Assembly: GCF_002808045.1 (NCBI RefSeq)
Contig: NZ_CP025000.1
Span: forward strand, 434,001-498,000
Origin: Idiomarina sp. X4
GTDB lineage: Bacteria; Pseudomonadota; Gammaproteobacteria; Enterobacterales; Alteromonadaceae
Reading direction: 5' to 3'
Length of the DNA stretch: 64,000 nt
Translations under genes and position numbers: made by a program
In this document: piece after piece, positions 11,057-20,870 of the stretch
Numbering within the stretch: position 1 is the stretch's first letter
Layout of the letters: each line of letters begins with the position of its first letter
Notes under the pieces: generated by a model
The model's input: only the letters and a program-made list of their open reading frames with translations
Database searches by the model: none
What the model was told of the DNA's origin: nothing

Positions 11057-11842
11057 CTAGCTACACTGAGAACCAATAACTGTACACATCACGTCAATTG
11101 CACGCTGCCATTGGTTTTCGAAATGGAAAATAAAGCCACCCATGGTTAACCATAAAACAACCAAGCCGCTCACCATAGTAATTGGGAAGCCGATAGCAAA
11201 AATATTCAATTGTGGTGCCGCTCGCGTCATCACACCAAAACTTAAGTTAATGAGCAAAATCGCGATGACACCTGAAAGCATGGCCGCTAATGCCGCCGAA
11301 AACATCACAGAGCCGTATTCCGCTATTGCCATGAACGCGTCAGCATCCAGGCCGGTCATACCTACCGGAATAGCGTCGAAGCTAGCCATGATCATGTGAA
11401 TCATCAGTAAATGACCGTCAAAGGCTAAGAACACCAGACTGGCAAGCATTAAGAAAAATTGCGCAATAACCGGCACTTGCTGACCGTTGGTTGGATCCAC
11501 CATTGATGCGAAACCCAGGCCAATCTGCATTGCAATAACCTGACCGCCCAGCACAAATATTTGCAGAAACAATAATGACACTAAGCCCAGAGCGACACCA
11601 ATCACCACTTGTTGAGCCGTCACCAGAAAGCCGCCCACTGACGTCATTTCAACACCAGTCGATACTTCAGGTAATGCCGGAGAAACCGCTAATATAATGG
11701 CTAGCGACAAGAAGATTTTAATCCGCGCGTTTACCAACGTCCCGGAAAATAACGCCATACTGCCTATCATCGCGGACACCCGTGTCAGCGGCCAGAGATG
11801 CTGCTCCAGCCATTCCAATACGACAGAGGTGACCAGATCCAT
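11057..11842 (-). CDS. fliR: Flagellar biosynthesis protein FliR
   Basis: Integral inner-membrane protein of the FliPQR export gate core. The 261-aa sequence is strongly hydrophobic with several transmembrane segments and the conserved QIGLGFASMVDPTNG region. The start ATG overlaps the fliQ stop (TAATG at 11842-11844), indicating translational coupling in the order fliP-fliQ-fliR-flhB. Confidence 0.95.
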   Translation of the reverse strand: MDLVTSVVLEWLEQHLWPLTRVSAMIGSMALFSGTLVNARIKIFLSLAIILAVSPALPEVSTGVEMTSVGGFLVTAQQVVIGVALGLVSLLFLQIFVLGGQVIAMQIGLGFASMVDPTNGQQVPVIAQFFLMLASLVFLAFDGHLLMIHMIMASFDAIPVGMTGLDADAFMAIAEYGSVMFSAALAAMLSGVIAILLINLSFGVMTRAAPQLNIFAIGFPITMVSGLVVLWLTMGGFIFHFENQWQRAIDVMCTVIGSQCS

Positions 11843-12111
11843 TAGCCAACCACTTCTGGAATCCGATTAAACATTTCGATGGTAAAGTCCATCACCGTTT
11901 CAGTCAGGAAATGGCCGCCAAGCCCAACAACCGCTAACGTAACCAAAAGACGAGGTAAGAAGCTTAAGGTTTGTTCGTTAATCGATGTTGCCGCCTGGAA
12001 AACTGCGACCACCAAACCGACTAAAAGCCCTGGCAAAATAATAAATGCCACCATAATAACGATGGTTTTCAGCGCTTCCTGAAAAATATCCAAAAACATT
12101 TCTGGTGACAT
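11842..12111 (-). CDS. fliQ: Flagellar biosynthesis protein FliQ
   Basis: Small inner-membrane subunit of the FliPQR export gate. At 89 aa it has the family length and two hydrophobic helices, with the conserved LLVGLVVAVFQAATSINEQT region between them. It lies 8 bases after fliP and overlaps fliR by one base. Confidence 0.96.
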   Translation of the reverse strand: MSPEMFLDIFQEALKTIVIMVAFIILPGLLVGLVVAVFQAATSINEQTLSFLPRLLVTLAVVGLGGHFLTETVMDFTIEMFNRIPEVVG

Positions 12112-12119
12112 ACGCCCTC

Positions 12120-12866
12120 CTAAACCCCAAAGCTACCGGCAAGTGTACTCATCGTTAAGCTCCAACCATCGACCAACACAAACAACATCAGCTTAAAGGG
12201 CAAAGAAACTATCATTGGCGATAACATCATCATACCCATCGCCATTAAGACACTGGCAACGACTAAGTCAATAATAAGAAACGGGATAAACAACATAAAA
12301 CCAATCTGGAACGCGGTTTTCAGTTCAGAGGTAATGAACGACGGAATCAGAATAGACATTGGTACATCTTCAGGCGCTTCAATGCCTTCTTCGCCTGAGA
12401 TATCAATAAAGGTTTCCAGGTCAGTTAAGCGAGTTTGTGCCAACATGAATGCCTTAAGAGGAGCCTTAGCACGATCAACGGCCTCCAGTGACTGAATTTC
12501 TTCATTCATATAGGGCTGCAATGCTTTGTCATTAATTTCATTGAGCACCGGCGACATAATGAAAAAGCTCAAAAATAGCGCTATACCTAATAACACTTGG
12601 TTCGATGGAGACTGCTGCAAGCCTATCGCCTGACGAAGTATCGCCAGGACAATAATAATTCGAGTAAAAGACGTCATCATAATGACCATCGCTGGAATAA
12701 ACGTCAGCGCCGTCATTATCGCGAGAATTTGTAGCGTTACTGAGTATTCCTGCGTGCCATCCGGATTGGTTTTGACGGTGACGGCAGAGAGATCCTGCCA
12801 AGCAAATGCCTGATCAGGTATCAGCAAAAACGCTGAAAATAATATGAGATACCACCAGCGGTTCAT
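12120..12866 (-). CDS. fliP: Flagellar biosynthesis protein FliP
   Basis: Core subunit of the flagellar export gate. It has a cleavable-type N-terminal signal (hydrophobic stretch ending AFA at about 22). The conserved segment [18 protein letters not shown] follows, then the [15 protein letters not shown] region and a C-terminal hydrophobic pair. 248 aa is normal. The start overlaps the fliO stop by 4 bases (ATGA). Confidence 0.97.
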   Translation of the reverse strand: MNRWWYLILFSAFLLIPDQAFAWQDLSAVTVKTNPDGTQEYSVTLQILAIMTALTFIPAMVIMMTSFTRIIIVLAILRQAIGLQQSPSNQVLLGIALFLSFFIMSPVLNEINDKALQPYMNEEIQSLEAVDRAKAPLKAFMLAQTRLTDLETFIDISGEEGIEAPEDVPMSILIPSFITSELKTAFQIGFMLFIPFLIIDLVVASVLMAMGMMMLSPMIVSLPFKLMLFVLVDGWSLTMSTLAGSFGV

Positions 12867-13231
12867 TGTTCTTGTTTTCCTTCCAGCTTGATATCGGACG
12901 GTAGTTCTTTTAAACAGTCAATACGCTGTTGGGTTACGCCTAGCAACAGTTTCTCGCCCCCAACATCGACAATGACCAAACGCTCTTTAGGTCCTAACGA
13001 GACACTGCTCAGTACTTTCATTCCTGAAGCGCCCTGAAACTTTAAGTTAAATCGTTTTAGTAATGACGCCAACACAACAATGACCGCTAAAACGGCAAAA
13101 AGCGCCAATACCATGGCGCCTATATCATTACCGGACACTATTGCTTTTTGCTCGGTTTGACCGAAAGCCATTACCGGCAACGCGAGCAAACTAACGAAGC
13201 TTGCGAATACGCTCAATTTGACTAATAACAT
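12863..13231 (-). CDS. fliO: Flagellar protein FliO
   Basis: Bitopic membrane protein that helps assemble the FliP complex. The 122-aa product has an N-terminal signal-like segment, one clear transmembrane helix (about 33-60) and a small cytoplasmic domain with the family pattern [20 protein letters not shown]. It overlaps the 3' end of fliN by 41 bases in another frame. Family sequences are variable, so the assignment also rests on its position between fliN and fliP. Confidence 0.9.
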   Translation of the reverse strand: MLLVKLSVFASFVSLLALPVMAFGQTEQKAIVSGNDIGAMVLALFAVLAVIVVLASLLKRFNLKFQGASGMKVLSSVSLGPKERLVIVDVGGEKLLLGVTQQRIDCLKELPSDIKLEGKQEQ

Positions 13232-13649
13232 CGGTTAATCGTATCCCGAATTTATCATTAACAACAACCACTTCGCCGTGAGCAATTAAGGTGCCATTCA
13301 CCAAAACATCCAGCGGTTCGCCAGCGACACGCTCTAGTTCAACGACCGAGCCCTGGTTCAACTGAAGCAAGTTCCGAATGCTGATTTGACTGCGGCCCAC
13401 TTCCATTGAAATAGTGACCGGAATATCAAGTATGGCATCCAGTTTACGTTTTTCTTCTTCACCAACCGGCGCATCCTCGTTGAGCTCTTCCAGCTCAGCG
13501 GTTTGCACGTTATCCATACCGGAATGACTGGAACTACTTGATTGCTCAGCTCCAGAGCCTTCTGCCTCACCAGACTCTTCGTCTTCGGCAGCTGCCTGTT
13601 CAGCCATTGCTGCTTCCCAGTCGTCCATATCTTTATCGTCGTTACTCAT
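13191..13649 (-). CDS. fliN: Flagellar motor switch protein FliN
   Basis: C-ring protein that forms the base of the rotor switch and contributes to the export ATPase docking site. The C-terminal 75 residues are the SpoA/SURF domain (LDIPVTISMEVGRSQISIRN). The N-terminal 60 or so are acidic and Ser-rich, longer than in E. coli FliN. GAGGT lies 7 bases before the ATG. The gene lies between fliM and fliO. Confidence 0.96.
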   Translation of the reverse strand: MSNDDKDMDDWEAAMAEQAAAEDEESGEAEGSGAEQSSSSSHSGMDNVQTAELEELNEDAPVGEEEKRKLDAILDIPVTISMEVGRSQISIRNLLQLNQGSVVELERVAGEPLDVLVNGTLIAHGEVVVVNDKFGIRLTDVISQIERIRKLR

Positions 13650-13679
13650 TTTGCAACCTCACTTTCTAAGCAGCAATTA

Positions 13680-14750
13680 TTATAAATCGATGTCTTCTTC
13701 TAATTGTTGAAGCTCGGCGTCACCACCAATTCGGCGGCCGCCACGCGTCAACATGTGAATATCAGATTTGACGGTTTCCGGGCGTTTGATTTTGTCCGAA
13801 ATTTTCAACGCCACATTGTCTCTTGAACGTCCCATTTTCGCATGGAACGTCGGTAAATCTTCAATCAGAACGGTTAAGTCATCCGGTACTTCCAGCGGAA
13901 TAATATCGCCTTCTTGCAAGTCCATGACTTCCCGTAGAGACATTTCGGTTTCCGCCAGCTTGGCGATCATTTCCACCGGAACGTCCATTATTTCGTCTCG
14001 CAGCGCTTTACTCCAGCGCATGTCAGTGTCTTCTTTGTCGGACTGAACACCGGCGTCCAATAGCTCCCGAATGGGTTCAAGCATGGAATACGGCAAAGCA
14101 ATATGGAAGTCTCCGCCGCCGCCGTCGAGCTCAATATGAAATGAACTAATGACGATAACCTCGGTTGGACTGACAATGTTCGCCATCGCAGGGTTAACCT
14201 CTGAGTCCAGGTACTCAAAACCGACATCCATTACTGGCGCCCAGGCTTCTTTGTAATCTTCGAAGACCAGTTTCAACAGCATTTGAATAATGCGACGCTC
14301 CGTTGGAGTAAACTCGCGACCTTCAATTTTTGCGTGATAACGGCCATCACCGCCGAAAAAGTTGTCCACCAGAATAAAGACCAGTCGGGCCTCCATCGTA
14401 ATTAACGCGGTACCTTTCAAAGGACGAAAACGCACCATATTCAAACTGGTTGGGACGAATAACGTATGTACGTACTCGCCGAATTTAATCATTTGCACAC
14501 CGTTAATTGACACTTCGGCGGTACGTCGCATCATATTAAATAAGCTGACGCGCATATGACGAGCGAATCGTTCATTAACGATCTCGAGAGTCGGCATACG
14601 CCCACGGACAATTCGGTCTTGCGACGAAAAGTCATAGTCGAGCGCGTCCGCCGAGGCTTGCTGCCCTTCGGAATCCTCTTCTTCTACGTCATCAACGCCG
14701 TGTAAAAGTGCGTCAATTTCGTCTTGTGATAGTAAGTCGCTCACAGCCAT
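13680..14750 (-). CDS. fliM: Flagellar motor switch protein FliM
   Basis: C-ring protein that binds phosphorylated CheY and changes motor rotation. The N-terminal CheY-binding peptide LSQDEIDALLHGV is present (residues 6-18), followed by the middle CheC-like domain and a C-terminal SpoA domain that pairs with FliN. Length 356 aa is normal. It follows fliL by 10 bases. Confidence 0.97.
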   Translation of the reverse strand: MAVSDLLSQDEIDALLHGVDDVEEEDSEGQQASADALDYDFSSQDRIVRGRMPTLEIVNERFARHMRVSLFNMMRRTAEVSINGVQMIKFGEYVHTLFVPTSLNMVRFRPLKGTALITMEARLVFILVDNFFGGDGRYHAKIEGREFTPTERRIIQMLLKLVFEDYKEAWAPVMDVGFEYLDSEVNPAMANIVSPTEVIVISSFHIELDGGGGDFHIALPYSMLEPIRELLDAGVQSDKEDTDMRWSKALRDEIMDVPVEMIAKLAETEMSLREVMDLQEGDIIPLEVPDDLTVLIEDLPTFHAKMGRSRDNVALKISDKIKRPETVKSDIHMLTRGGRRIGGDAELQQLEEDIDL

Positions 14751-14760
14751 ATTTGCTCAC

Positions 14761-15312
14761 TTATTGCATTACCAAACTGGTAAATAACACTTGTTCAACG
14801 ACCGGCTTACCGGCAACTTCCTGCAGCGCATTTCTGACTTCAGTTAACGCCAGTTCTCGCAGTTGCCCTTTGCCTTCTGCCGTTTTTAATTTGTCTGCCG
14901 TTGACGATGAAAACACCTCATGTAATGTCCCTTCAATTAACGGAATGTGCTTTTTCGCCAACTCTTCATTTTCTTCGCCGCGCACCATTAGCTGCGCCTT
15001 AATTTGCACGGTTCTCTCACGTGAGTCACCGGGTACAATAAATACAAAAGGACGAGGCATACCGACATACAAAGCATTACCAATTTCTGGTGCCGAGGCA
15101 TTGCTAAAATCCTTGCTGGCCTGCTCTGGTGCTTTCGTCGCGGCTTGCTCATTCGACGACGAGCCGCCAAAAAGCCACAGCACCAAGACCACGGTCACGA
15201 CAAGCACCAGACCAATAACACCGAACAGAATCAGCTTTTTCTTTTTACCGCCTTTAGCTTCCTGTTCGTCGTTTTGCTCTTCGTTATTGCCTGTGTTCTG
15301 CTCTTCAGCCAT
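14761..15312 (-). CDS. fliL: Flagellar basal body-associated protein FliL
   Basis: Single-pass inner-membrane protein surrounding the stator. The 183-aa product has a charged, Lys-rich cytoplasmic N-terminus. One transmembrane helix follows at about 28-48, then a periplasmic FliL domain (ends LFTSLVMQ). GGAAAG lies just before the ATG. It is separated from fliK by 75 bases that hold a perfect small hairpin. Confidence 0.93.
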   Translation of the reverse strand: MAEEQNTGNNEEQNDEQEAKGGKKKKLILFGVIGLVLVVTVVLVLWLFGGSSSNEQAATKAPEQASKDFSNASAPEIGNALYVGMPRPFVFIVPGDSRERTVQIKAQLMVRGEENEELAKKHIPLIEGTLHEVFSSSTADKLKTAEGKGQLRELALTEVRNALQEVAGKPVVEQVLFTSLVMQ

Positions 15313-15358
15313 CTTGCTTTCCTTTGGTCAACGCCCTATCGGTGTTTATGTTGCTACT

Positions 15359-15376
15359 ATAGCCTGAATAGGCTAT
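15359..15376. repeat. Perfect hairpin between fliK and fliL
   Basis: ATAGCCT (15359-15365), loop GAAT, AGGCTAT (15370-15376): a perfect 7-bp inverted repeat 12 bases past the fliK stop. There is no U-run on the minus strand, so it is more likely a processing or attenuation site than a terminator. Confidence 0.4.
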
Positions 15377-15387
15377 CAGCGTCACCG

Positions 15388-17184
15388 TTATACGTAAAAA
15401 TCCACGCGCCCGTCGGTCATAACTTGACCATCTTGTAAGGCTATTTCTGACTCCTGCGTCCATTCTTCCGCCTCTGAGCCAGATGTTCCTCCGCCCTCAG
15501 CGTTGCCCTGGCCATCGTTACTCTGTTCACCTACGTGAGTATCCGCTAAGTTCAGGCCTTGCTGCTCCATCATTTCTCGTAAGCGCGGCATGGCCGACTC
15601 AATGGCTTCCCGAGCCTGAGCATTTTGTACCTGAAACTGCACCGTGGTTTGCTCGCCACTTACGTTCACTCGTATTTGTACGTTGCCAAGCTCAGGCGGG
15701 TCAAGCCGAATATCAGCACGCTGAATATTCTTACTCATCATAATGTTAATGCGCTCTTGCAGCTTTTGTGACGCTTCCGTCTGCTGCAAATCTAAAGGTC
15801 GTTGCAACGCTTGCAACGTATTTGCCTGGCTGCTTTCTGACGCGGCTACCGTACCCTGAGCAGTCGAGACCATTTGCCCTTGTATGGCCTTTGCCGCACC
15901 TGCGTCAGACAATGCATCAACGGTATTTCTGAATGCCTGGTTGACCTGAGCGTTTTCAGCGTTTCTTCCCGCTAATTCGCCGTCAGCCTTAGTGACTTTT
16001 TCACCTGTTAACTGAGTATCAGCTGACAGCCCTGCCGCAGCACTTTTATCCGACTTCACGGATTGCTCAGCCTTCGACTCGCTTTGACCTTTAGTCGAAT
16101 CCGTCGCACTAATCGCAAACTCGGCTTTACCCGATTTTGCGTCCGGTGCAACTACTGCAGGCGTTTTATCACTGTTTTGTTTGAGCACCTGACGTAAATC
16201 AGCAATCAGTTGCTCAGCTCTAGCTGCCTGCTCTTTTGTCAGCGCTTCTTTGTTATTCGACTTGCTGTCAGACGCTCCTGCCATTAATTGGCGAAGCTCA
16301 GCCATTAATTGCTCTAACTTACCGCGCTCTTTACCTGTTAGTGTTTTAGTATCACTATTGCTGTTCTCTTTTAATGCGGAGAGTTGAGCTTCCAGCTGTT
16401 TCATTAACTGCGCAGGATCAGACGCTTTTTGTGACTCGGGTTTTGATTCCGGGGCCACCTCGCGCAACGCGGCCATCAACGCCTGTGATAGTTGTTTACC
16501 GTCTACCTGTTTATTGGATTCTTGACCTACTAATACTTTATCGGCGTCTGATTTCGGCATCATCGGTTCAAGCAGTTGCACAATAAACTTTTGGTCGGCG
16601 GCATCAACGCCACCTTTAGATATCGCGTTTAATTGATCGATAAGCTGCTGTTTCTGCTCATCACTCATTTTTGCCAGCATGCTTTCGGCAAGGTTTTGCC
16701 GCTCTTCAGCTGACAGCTCTTGTTTACCACCTTGCTGGTTATTCAGCTTATCAATAAAAGCAACCAACAACTCTTTCAGGTCGGCTTCACTTAACTCGCT
16801 ACTCGCCGCCTTTTCCAACTGGGTTTCATCGATACTAACAACCGCTGCCACTTGATCGTCAGACCGTTCAGCTTCACCGTCTTCACTCGACACTTCCGCC
16901 ATTTGTTGCTGCATTTCTTGCAGCAACTCGAACAAATTACTTTCAACAGGAGCGCCAACATTCCGGCGCCCTTCACCGTCAATGTCTTTTTTAATCGTGG
17001 CTTGCTCTGGCATCAGCTTAACCTGCTGAAACTCTTCGCCTTTTTCTGTTTGTTGCATCATCAGGCGAGAAAACTCACCATCGGAGCTTTCACCAGCGCC
17101 GAGGGACCATTCTTTTCCCTGAGCTTTGCCGCCGGTGCGGACAAAGTTTTCCGTTGATTCCGTTAAATTCAGCAGTTGTTGCAT
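15388..17184 (-). CDS. fliK: Flagellar hook-length control protein FliK
   Basis: Exported molecular ruler that measures the hook and triggers the FlhB specificity switch. The first 450 or so residues are low-complexity (rich in Q, E, K, S, A), as expected for the ruler. The C-terminal Flg_hook domain is recognisable by LDPPELGNVQIRVNVSGEQT and the following region. The frame opens at TTG 17238, but ATG 17184 (MQQLLNLTES) has an AGGAC ribosome site 10 bases before it and is preferred (598 aa). The protein is long for a FliK. Confidence 0.92.
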   Translation of the reverse strand: MQQLLNLTESTENFVRTGGKAQGKEWSLGAGESSDGEFSRLMMQQTEKGEEFQQVKLMPEQATIKKDIDGEGRRNVGAPVESNLFELLQEMQQQMAEVSSEDGEAERSDDQVAAVVSIDETQLEKAASSELSEADLKELLVAFIDKLNNQQGGKQELSAEERQNLAESMLAKMSDEQKQQLIDQLNAISKGGVDAADQKFIVQLLEPMMPKSDADKVLVGQESNKQVDGKQLSQALMAALREVAPESKPESQKASDPAQLMKQLEAQLSALKENSNSDTKTLTGKERGKLEQLMAELRQLMAGASDSKSNNKEALTKEQAARAEQLIADLRQVLKQNSDKTPAVVAPDAKSGKAEFAISATDSTKGQSESKAEQSVKSDKSAAAGLSADTQLTGEKVTKADGELAGRNAENAQVNQAFRNTVDALSDAGAAKAIQGQMVSTAQGTVAASESSQANTLQALQRPLDLQQTEASQKLQERINIMMSKNIQRADIRLDPPELGNVQIRVNVSGEQTTVQFQVQNAQAREAIESAMPRLREMMEQQGLNLADTHVGEQSNDGQGNAEGGGTSGSEAEEWTQESEIALQDGQVMTDGRVDFYV

Positions 17185-17247
17185 AGTTTCATGTCCTGAA
17201 TAACTGACTTGCTCAGAATAAAGCAAGAAGCGTTCCAACTATTTCCG

Positions 17248-17694
17248 TCAGAACTTTTTGTCTCGAATAAAACGTTGACTGGAGAAGTCATCCAAGTTCT
17301 TTTGCTCTTTACGCGCCTGAGCTTTTTGCTCTCGCTTTTCTTTCTCTTTAATCAAGTGCTCTATTGACTCTCGCTTACGTCTTTGCGCCAGCCAACGCTC
17401 CTTGCGCTGCGCCAGTACCTGCTGCAACTTGACCACTTCGTGATGCAGCTGTTCAACCCCTTCATCCAGCTTGCCAACAAAGGCATGATATTGACTGACC
17501 TGCATCGACTGAATACCGCCCTGGCCGCGTTGCTGCAACTGATTTAAATAGTCGAGTCGATATTTTGACATGCCATCCAGGCGCATTTGATTGTCCTGAA
17601 CCTGTCGTTGCACTTCAGCAAAATCCTTTGCGGTTTTATCTTCGCGTTGCTGCTCTAAGTCCAGCAGCATTTTTAGCTGGCTTAACTCTGCCAT
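17248..17694 (-). CDS. fliJ: Flagellar export protein FliJ
   Basis: Soluble coiled-coil protein that links the FliI ATPase to the FlhA export gate. The 148-aa product is almost entirely charged and predicted helical with heptad character, and ends in a Lys-rich tail. The sequence is weakly conserved in the family. The position directly after fliI (4-base gap) and before fliK makes the assignment secure. Confidence 0.92.
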   Translation of the reverse strand: MAELSQLKMLLDLEQQREDKTAKDFAEVQRQVQDNQMRLDGMSKYRLDYLNQLQQRGQGGIQSMQVSQYHAFVGKLDEGVEQLHHEVVKLQQVLAQRKERWLAQRRKRESIEHLIKEKEKREQKAQARKEQKNLDDFSSQRFIRDKKF

Positions 17695-17698
17695 TTAC

Positions 17699-19048
17699 TT
17701 AACCACTTGCTGATTGCTGCTGGTTTGGATTGATTAACTGGTTCAGCTGAAGCAAGCTCTCATCGTAGCTCACCACTTGTTTCATTGGTTGCTGTAGAAA
17801 CTGCGCCACTTTGGGCTGCATTGCAATGGCTTGATCAATGGCGGGATCGCTTCCTCGGGTATAAGCACCAATAGAAATAAGATCTCGGTTACGGCGATAA
17901 TTCGAATACCACTGACGCACCTGAATGGCTTGCTTCATGTGCTCTTCAGAAACCACTTGAGGCATGACACGGCTAATAGAGGCTTCAACATCGATGGCGG
18001 GGTAGTGCCCGGAGTCGGCCAGCTCACGGTTTAAGACAATGTGCCCGTCAAGAATGGCTCGTGCCGAATCGGCAATCGGATCCTGTAAGTCATCGCCTTC
18101 GGTTAGAACGGTATAGAACGCGGTGACAGAGCCCTGTCCGTCGCCACCATTACCGGCACGTTCAACCAGTGCGGGTAATTTGGCAAATACGGAAGGCGGA
18201 TAGCCTTTGGTTGCGGGCGGTTCGCCAACTGCCAACGCAATTTCACGCTGTGCCATGGCGTAACGCGTCAGTGAGTCCATCAACAACAAAACATTCAGGC
18301 CTTGATCACGAAAGTACTCAGCCACTTGCGCCGCTGTTTCACAACCACGCAAACGAATGAGAGGAGACTGGTCAGCGGGTGCGGCAATAACTACGGCTTT
18401 TTCGAGACCTTCTTCACCCAGTATTTCTTCAATAAACTCTTTCACTTCCCGGCCACGCTCGCCAATGAGTCCTACGACAATAACGTCCGCATTCGTGCCC
18501 CGGGTCATCATGCCCAGCAGTACACTTTTACCGACACCACTACCGGCGAATAGCCCCATACGCTGTCCCTGACCTACGGTTAAGCACGCATTAATTGCTG
18601 TCACACCCACGTCCAACGGCTGTTTTACCTGGCGACGATTGAGCGGGTTCATCGGTTTGCTGCGGTAGGTTTTTCCATCAGAAAAAACAGGGCCTTTGCC
18701 ATCGAGAGGTTCACCGCGGGCGTCAATAACACGTCCGAGTAATTCCATACCTAAGGGGAGTTGATTCTTGCGGCTTAAAGGACGAACACGGGCGCCCGGC
18801 ACGACACCTAAAGCGTCCTCCGTGGGCATTAAATAACTAATGTTACCTTCAAAGCCCACCACTTCGGCCTCAATGTCGCCACCGGCGGCTTCCACCGCAA
18901 CGCTGGAGCCCACAGGCGCACGGCAACCAACAGCTTCAAACATTAGCCCCACAACGCGAGTTAAATAGCCCGATACAGCCACCGACGGCTTTTCAATGCG
19001 TTGACGCTTTTTTCGAAGTTCTTGAATCAGTGTCTCTGATGCGCCCAT
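17699..19048 (-). CDS. fliI: Flagellum-specific ATPase FliI
   Basis: Hexameric ATPase of the flagellar export apparatus, related to the F1-ATPase beta subunit. Walker A AGSGVGKS is at 168-175 and Walker B is in [12 protein letters not shown]. The family signature with [16 protein letters not shown] follows. 449 aa is normal. It starts 3 bases after fliH. Confidence 0.97.
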   Translation of the reverse strand: MGASETLIQELRKKRQRIEKPSVAVSGYLTRVVGLMFEAVGCRAPVGSSVAVEAAGGDIEAEVVGFEGNISYLMPTEDALGVVPGARVRPLSRKNQLPLGMELLGRVIDARGEPLDGKGPVFSDGKTYRSKPMNPLNRRQVKQPLDVGVTAINACLTVGQGQRMGLFAGSGVGKSVLLGMMTRGTNADVIVVGLIGERGREVKEFIEEILGEEGLEKAVVIAAPADQSPLIRLRGCETAAQVAEYFRDQGLNVLLLMDSLTRYAMAQREIALAVGEPPATKGYPPSVFAKLPALVERAGNGGDGQGSVTAFYTVLTEGDDLQDPIADSARAILDGHIVLNRELADSGHYPAIDVEASISRVMPQVVSEEHMKQAIQVRQWYSNYRRNRDLISIGAYTRGSDPAIDQAIAMQPKVAQFLQQPMKQVVSYDESLLQLNQLINPNQQQSASG

Positions 19049-19051
19049 CGG

Positions 19052-19810
19052 TTACCCCTTAACGCGGCTGAAAACATCTTCCATACGCGTCTCTAAACTG
19101 TAATCTATGGTCGAGCTCTCAGTCGTCACACGACAACCACCGCGTTCAAGTAACTCGTCTTTGTTCAGCAACCAGCCTTTTTCTTTCAGCTCAGACTCAC
19201 TGTAAACCGACTCAATCAGTTCGATATCATCGGGGTTTAAGTGTATAACCACCCGCTGATCGGTGACCGGCAATACCGATACCGCTTCGCGCACTGCGTT
19301 CACAATCATGTCTTTTGAGTGTTCGGCTGCATCCAGGCAAATGACACGGGTTAACTCGCTGACCATATCTATCAGCTCTTCCTGAACCGCTTCAGTAATA
19401 CGTTCATTAGGGGTCGATAAACTCTGCAATAAGGTATCCAATTTACCGCGCTGTTCTTCAATCACGGCATTACCCGCAGCAATACCTTCTTCTTTGCCTG
19501 CCGCAATACCTTCTTCTTTGCCTGCTTCAAACCCTTCGTCATAGCCTTTTTTGAGACCATCGGTACGACCATTTTCAAAGCCTTCCTGGTACCCCTCATC
19601 GCGCGCTGCCTGACGAATCTCTTCGAGCTGTTCAGCGGTTAAGGGTTGCAATTCTTCTTCGTCATTGTCATCCGCTTCCGGCGGTTCATACTGCCAGCGT
19701 CTGGGCTTATTGAGCGCATTGACCTGGGTGCCCTCACGTAATTCCTGCGATGTCATATCGGGCAGGTCCCAGTGACTGAAGTGCTCGTTGTCGTCGCGGT
19801 TGTCGCTCAT
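19052..19810 (-). CDS. fliH: Flagellar assembly protein FliH
   Basis: Regulator and peripheral stalk of FliI. The middle part (about 75-120) holds a run of GxxxG-type repeats (EGFENGRTDGLKKGYDEG and onward), a hallmark of FliH. The C-terminal domain resembles the V/F-type ATPase E/delta subunits. Two of the repeats are identical at the DNA level (see the repeat entry). The N-terminal 60 residues are acidic. Confidence 0.94.
   Translation of the reverse strand: MSDNRDDNEHFSHWDLPDMTSQELREGTQVNALNKPRRWQYEPPEADDNDEEELQPLTAEQLEEIRQAARDEGYQEGFENGRTDGLKKGYDEGFEAGKEEGIAAGKEEGIAAGNAVIEEQRGKLDTLLQSLSTPNERITEAVQEELIDMVSELTRVICLDAAEHSKDMIVNAVREAVSVLPVTDQRVVIHLNPDDIELIESVYSESELKEKGWLLNKDELLERGGCRVTTESSTIDYSLETRMEDVFSRVKG
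19479..19526. repeat. 24-bp tandem repeat within fliH
   Basis: The 22-base string beginning GCAATACCTTCTTC at 19479 recurs exactly at 19503, giving a period of 24 bp. On the coding strand it encodes two copies of an 8-residue AGKEEGIA unit. The in-frame period lengthens the GxxxG segment by eight residues without a frameshift. Confidence 0.8.
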
Positions 19811-19823
19811 ACAGCCTTAATCC

Positions 19824-20870
19824 TTATAAGAATTCTTCACCGCCGCCACCGCCAAGCATGATTTCGCCTGCGTCAGCTAATCGACGTGCCGCCGCCAGAA
19901 TGTCTTTCTGCGCTGCTTCCACATCACTAATACGTATCGGTCCCATGGCTTCAAGGTCGTCACGCAGCATATCGCCAGCACGTTTTGACATGTTCTTGAA
20001 AATCTTCTCCTGAACCGCCTCGTCGGCGCCTTTCATGGCTTTTTGCAAGGTCTCGCCTTCGACTTCGCGCAGCAAGGTCTGAATACCACGGTCGTCGACA
20101 TCCACCAGGTTCTCGAACACAAACATCAAGTCCTGAATGTTCTGACTCATTTCTTCGTCCTGCTCGCGGATAGAGTCCATCAACTGACCTTCGATGTTGG
20201 TATCCAGGTAGTTCATGATATTCGCCGCTGCTTTCAAGCCGCCCATCTTCGCTGCCTGAGCACCGGCCTGACCTGCAAACTGCTTCTCCATAATCTCGTT
20301 CAACTCTTGCAGTGCTGCTGGCTGAACTTCTTCTAAGTTGGCGATACGCATCATTAGGTCCAGGCGCACTTTTTCCGGGAACTGCGCCATAATCTCGGCA
20401 CTCTGCTCCGGGTCCAAATAAGACAGAACAATGGTCTGAATTTGTGGGTGCTCGTTGCGAATAATGGTCGCTACTTGTTTTGAGTCCATCCACTTCAGCG
20501 AGTCCAGACCTTTCGAACCACCGCCCATGACGATTTGTTCAATCAGGTTACCGGCTTTGTCTTCACCCAACGCTGACGTTAACGCTTTACGCACAAACTC
20601 TTCACTCTTGAAGCCGATATTAGTGAACTTCTGAATTTCTTCCAGGAACAAATGGTGAACGGCGTTGACTTTGTCCTGGTTAAAATCTTCCAGACTTGCC
20701 ATGGCCATACCCACCTTCTGTACCTGCTTAGGCTCAAGGTGTTTCAGAATTTGTGCCGCGTCTTCCTCAGACAGACTCAGCAATAATATTGCCGCTTTTT
20801 CAACGCCCTCAAGGGAGTTCACATCGAACTCAACCTTGCCGCGTTTGGTTCTCATATCTTGATCAGGCAT
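19824..20870 (-). CDS. fliG: Flagellar motor switch protein FliG
   Basis: C-ring protein that contacts the MotA stator and generates torque. All three armadillo-like domains are present. The EHPQ motif (NEHPQIQTIVLSYL, about 172-187) is seen, and the C-terminal torque helix carries the expected alternating charges (MSKRAGDMLRDDLEAMGPIR). The C-terminus ends in a Gly-rich EEFL tail. The start overlaps fliF by 8 bases. Confidence 0.97.
   Translation of the reverse strand: MPDQDMRTKRGKVEFDVNSLEGVEKAAILLLSLSEEDAAQILKHLEPKQVQKVGMAMASLEDFNQDKVNAVHHLFLEEIQKFTNIGFKSEEFVRKALTSALGEDKAGNLIEQIVMGGGSKGLDSLKWMDSKQVATIIRNEHPQIQTIVLSYLDPEQSAEIMAQFPEKVRLDLMMRIANLEEVQPAALQELNEIMEKQFAGQAGAQAAKMGGLKAAANIMNYLDTNIEGQLMDSIREQDEEMSQNIQDLMFVFENLVDVDDRGIQTLLREVEGETLQKAMKGADEAVQEKIFKNMSKRAGDMLRDDLEAMGPIRISDVEAAQKDILAAARRLADAGEIMLGGGGGEEFL

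Noticed and set aside
14708..15367. 219-codon plus-strand frame
   Set aside because: It is antisense to fliM and fliL, whose protein families are clear.
19960..20493. 177-codon minus-strand frame
   Set aside because: It is an out-of-frame shadow of fliG with Arg/Ser-rich composition.
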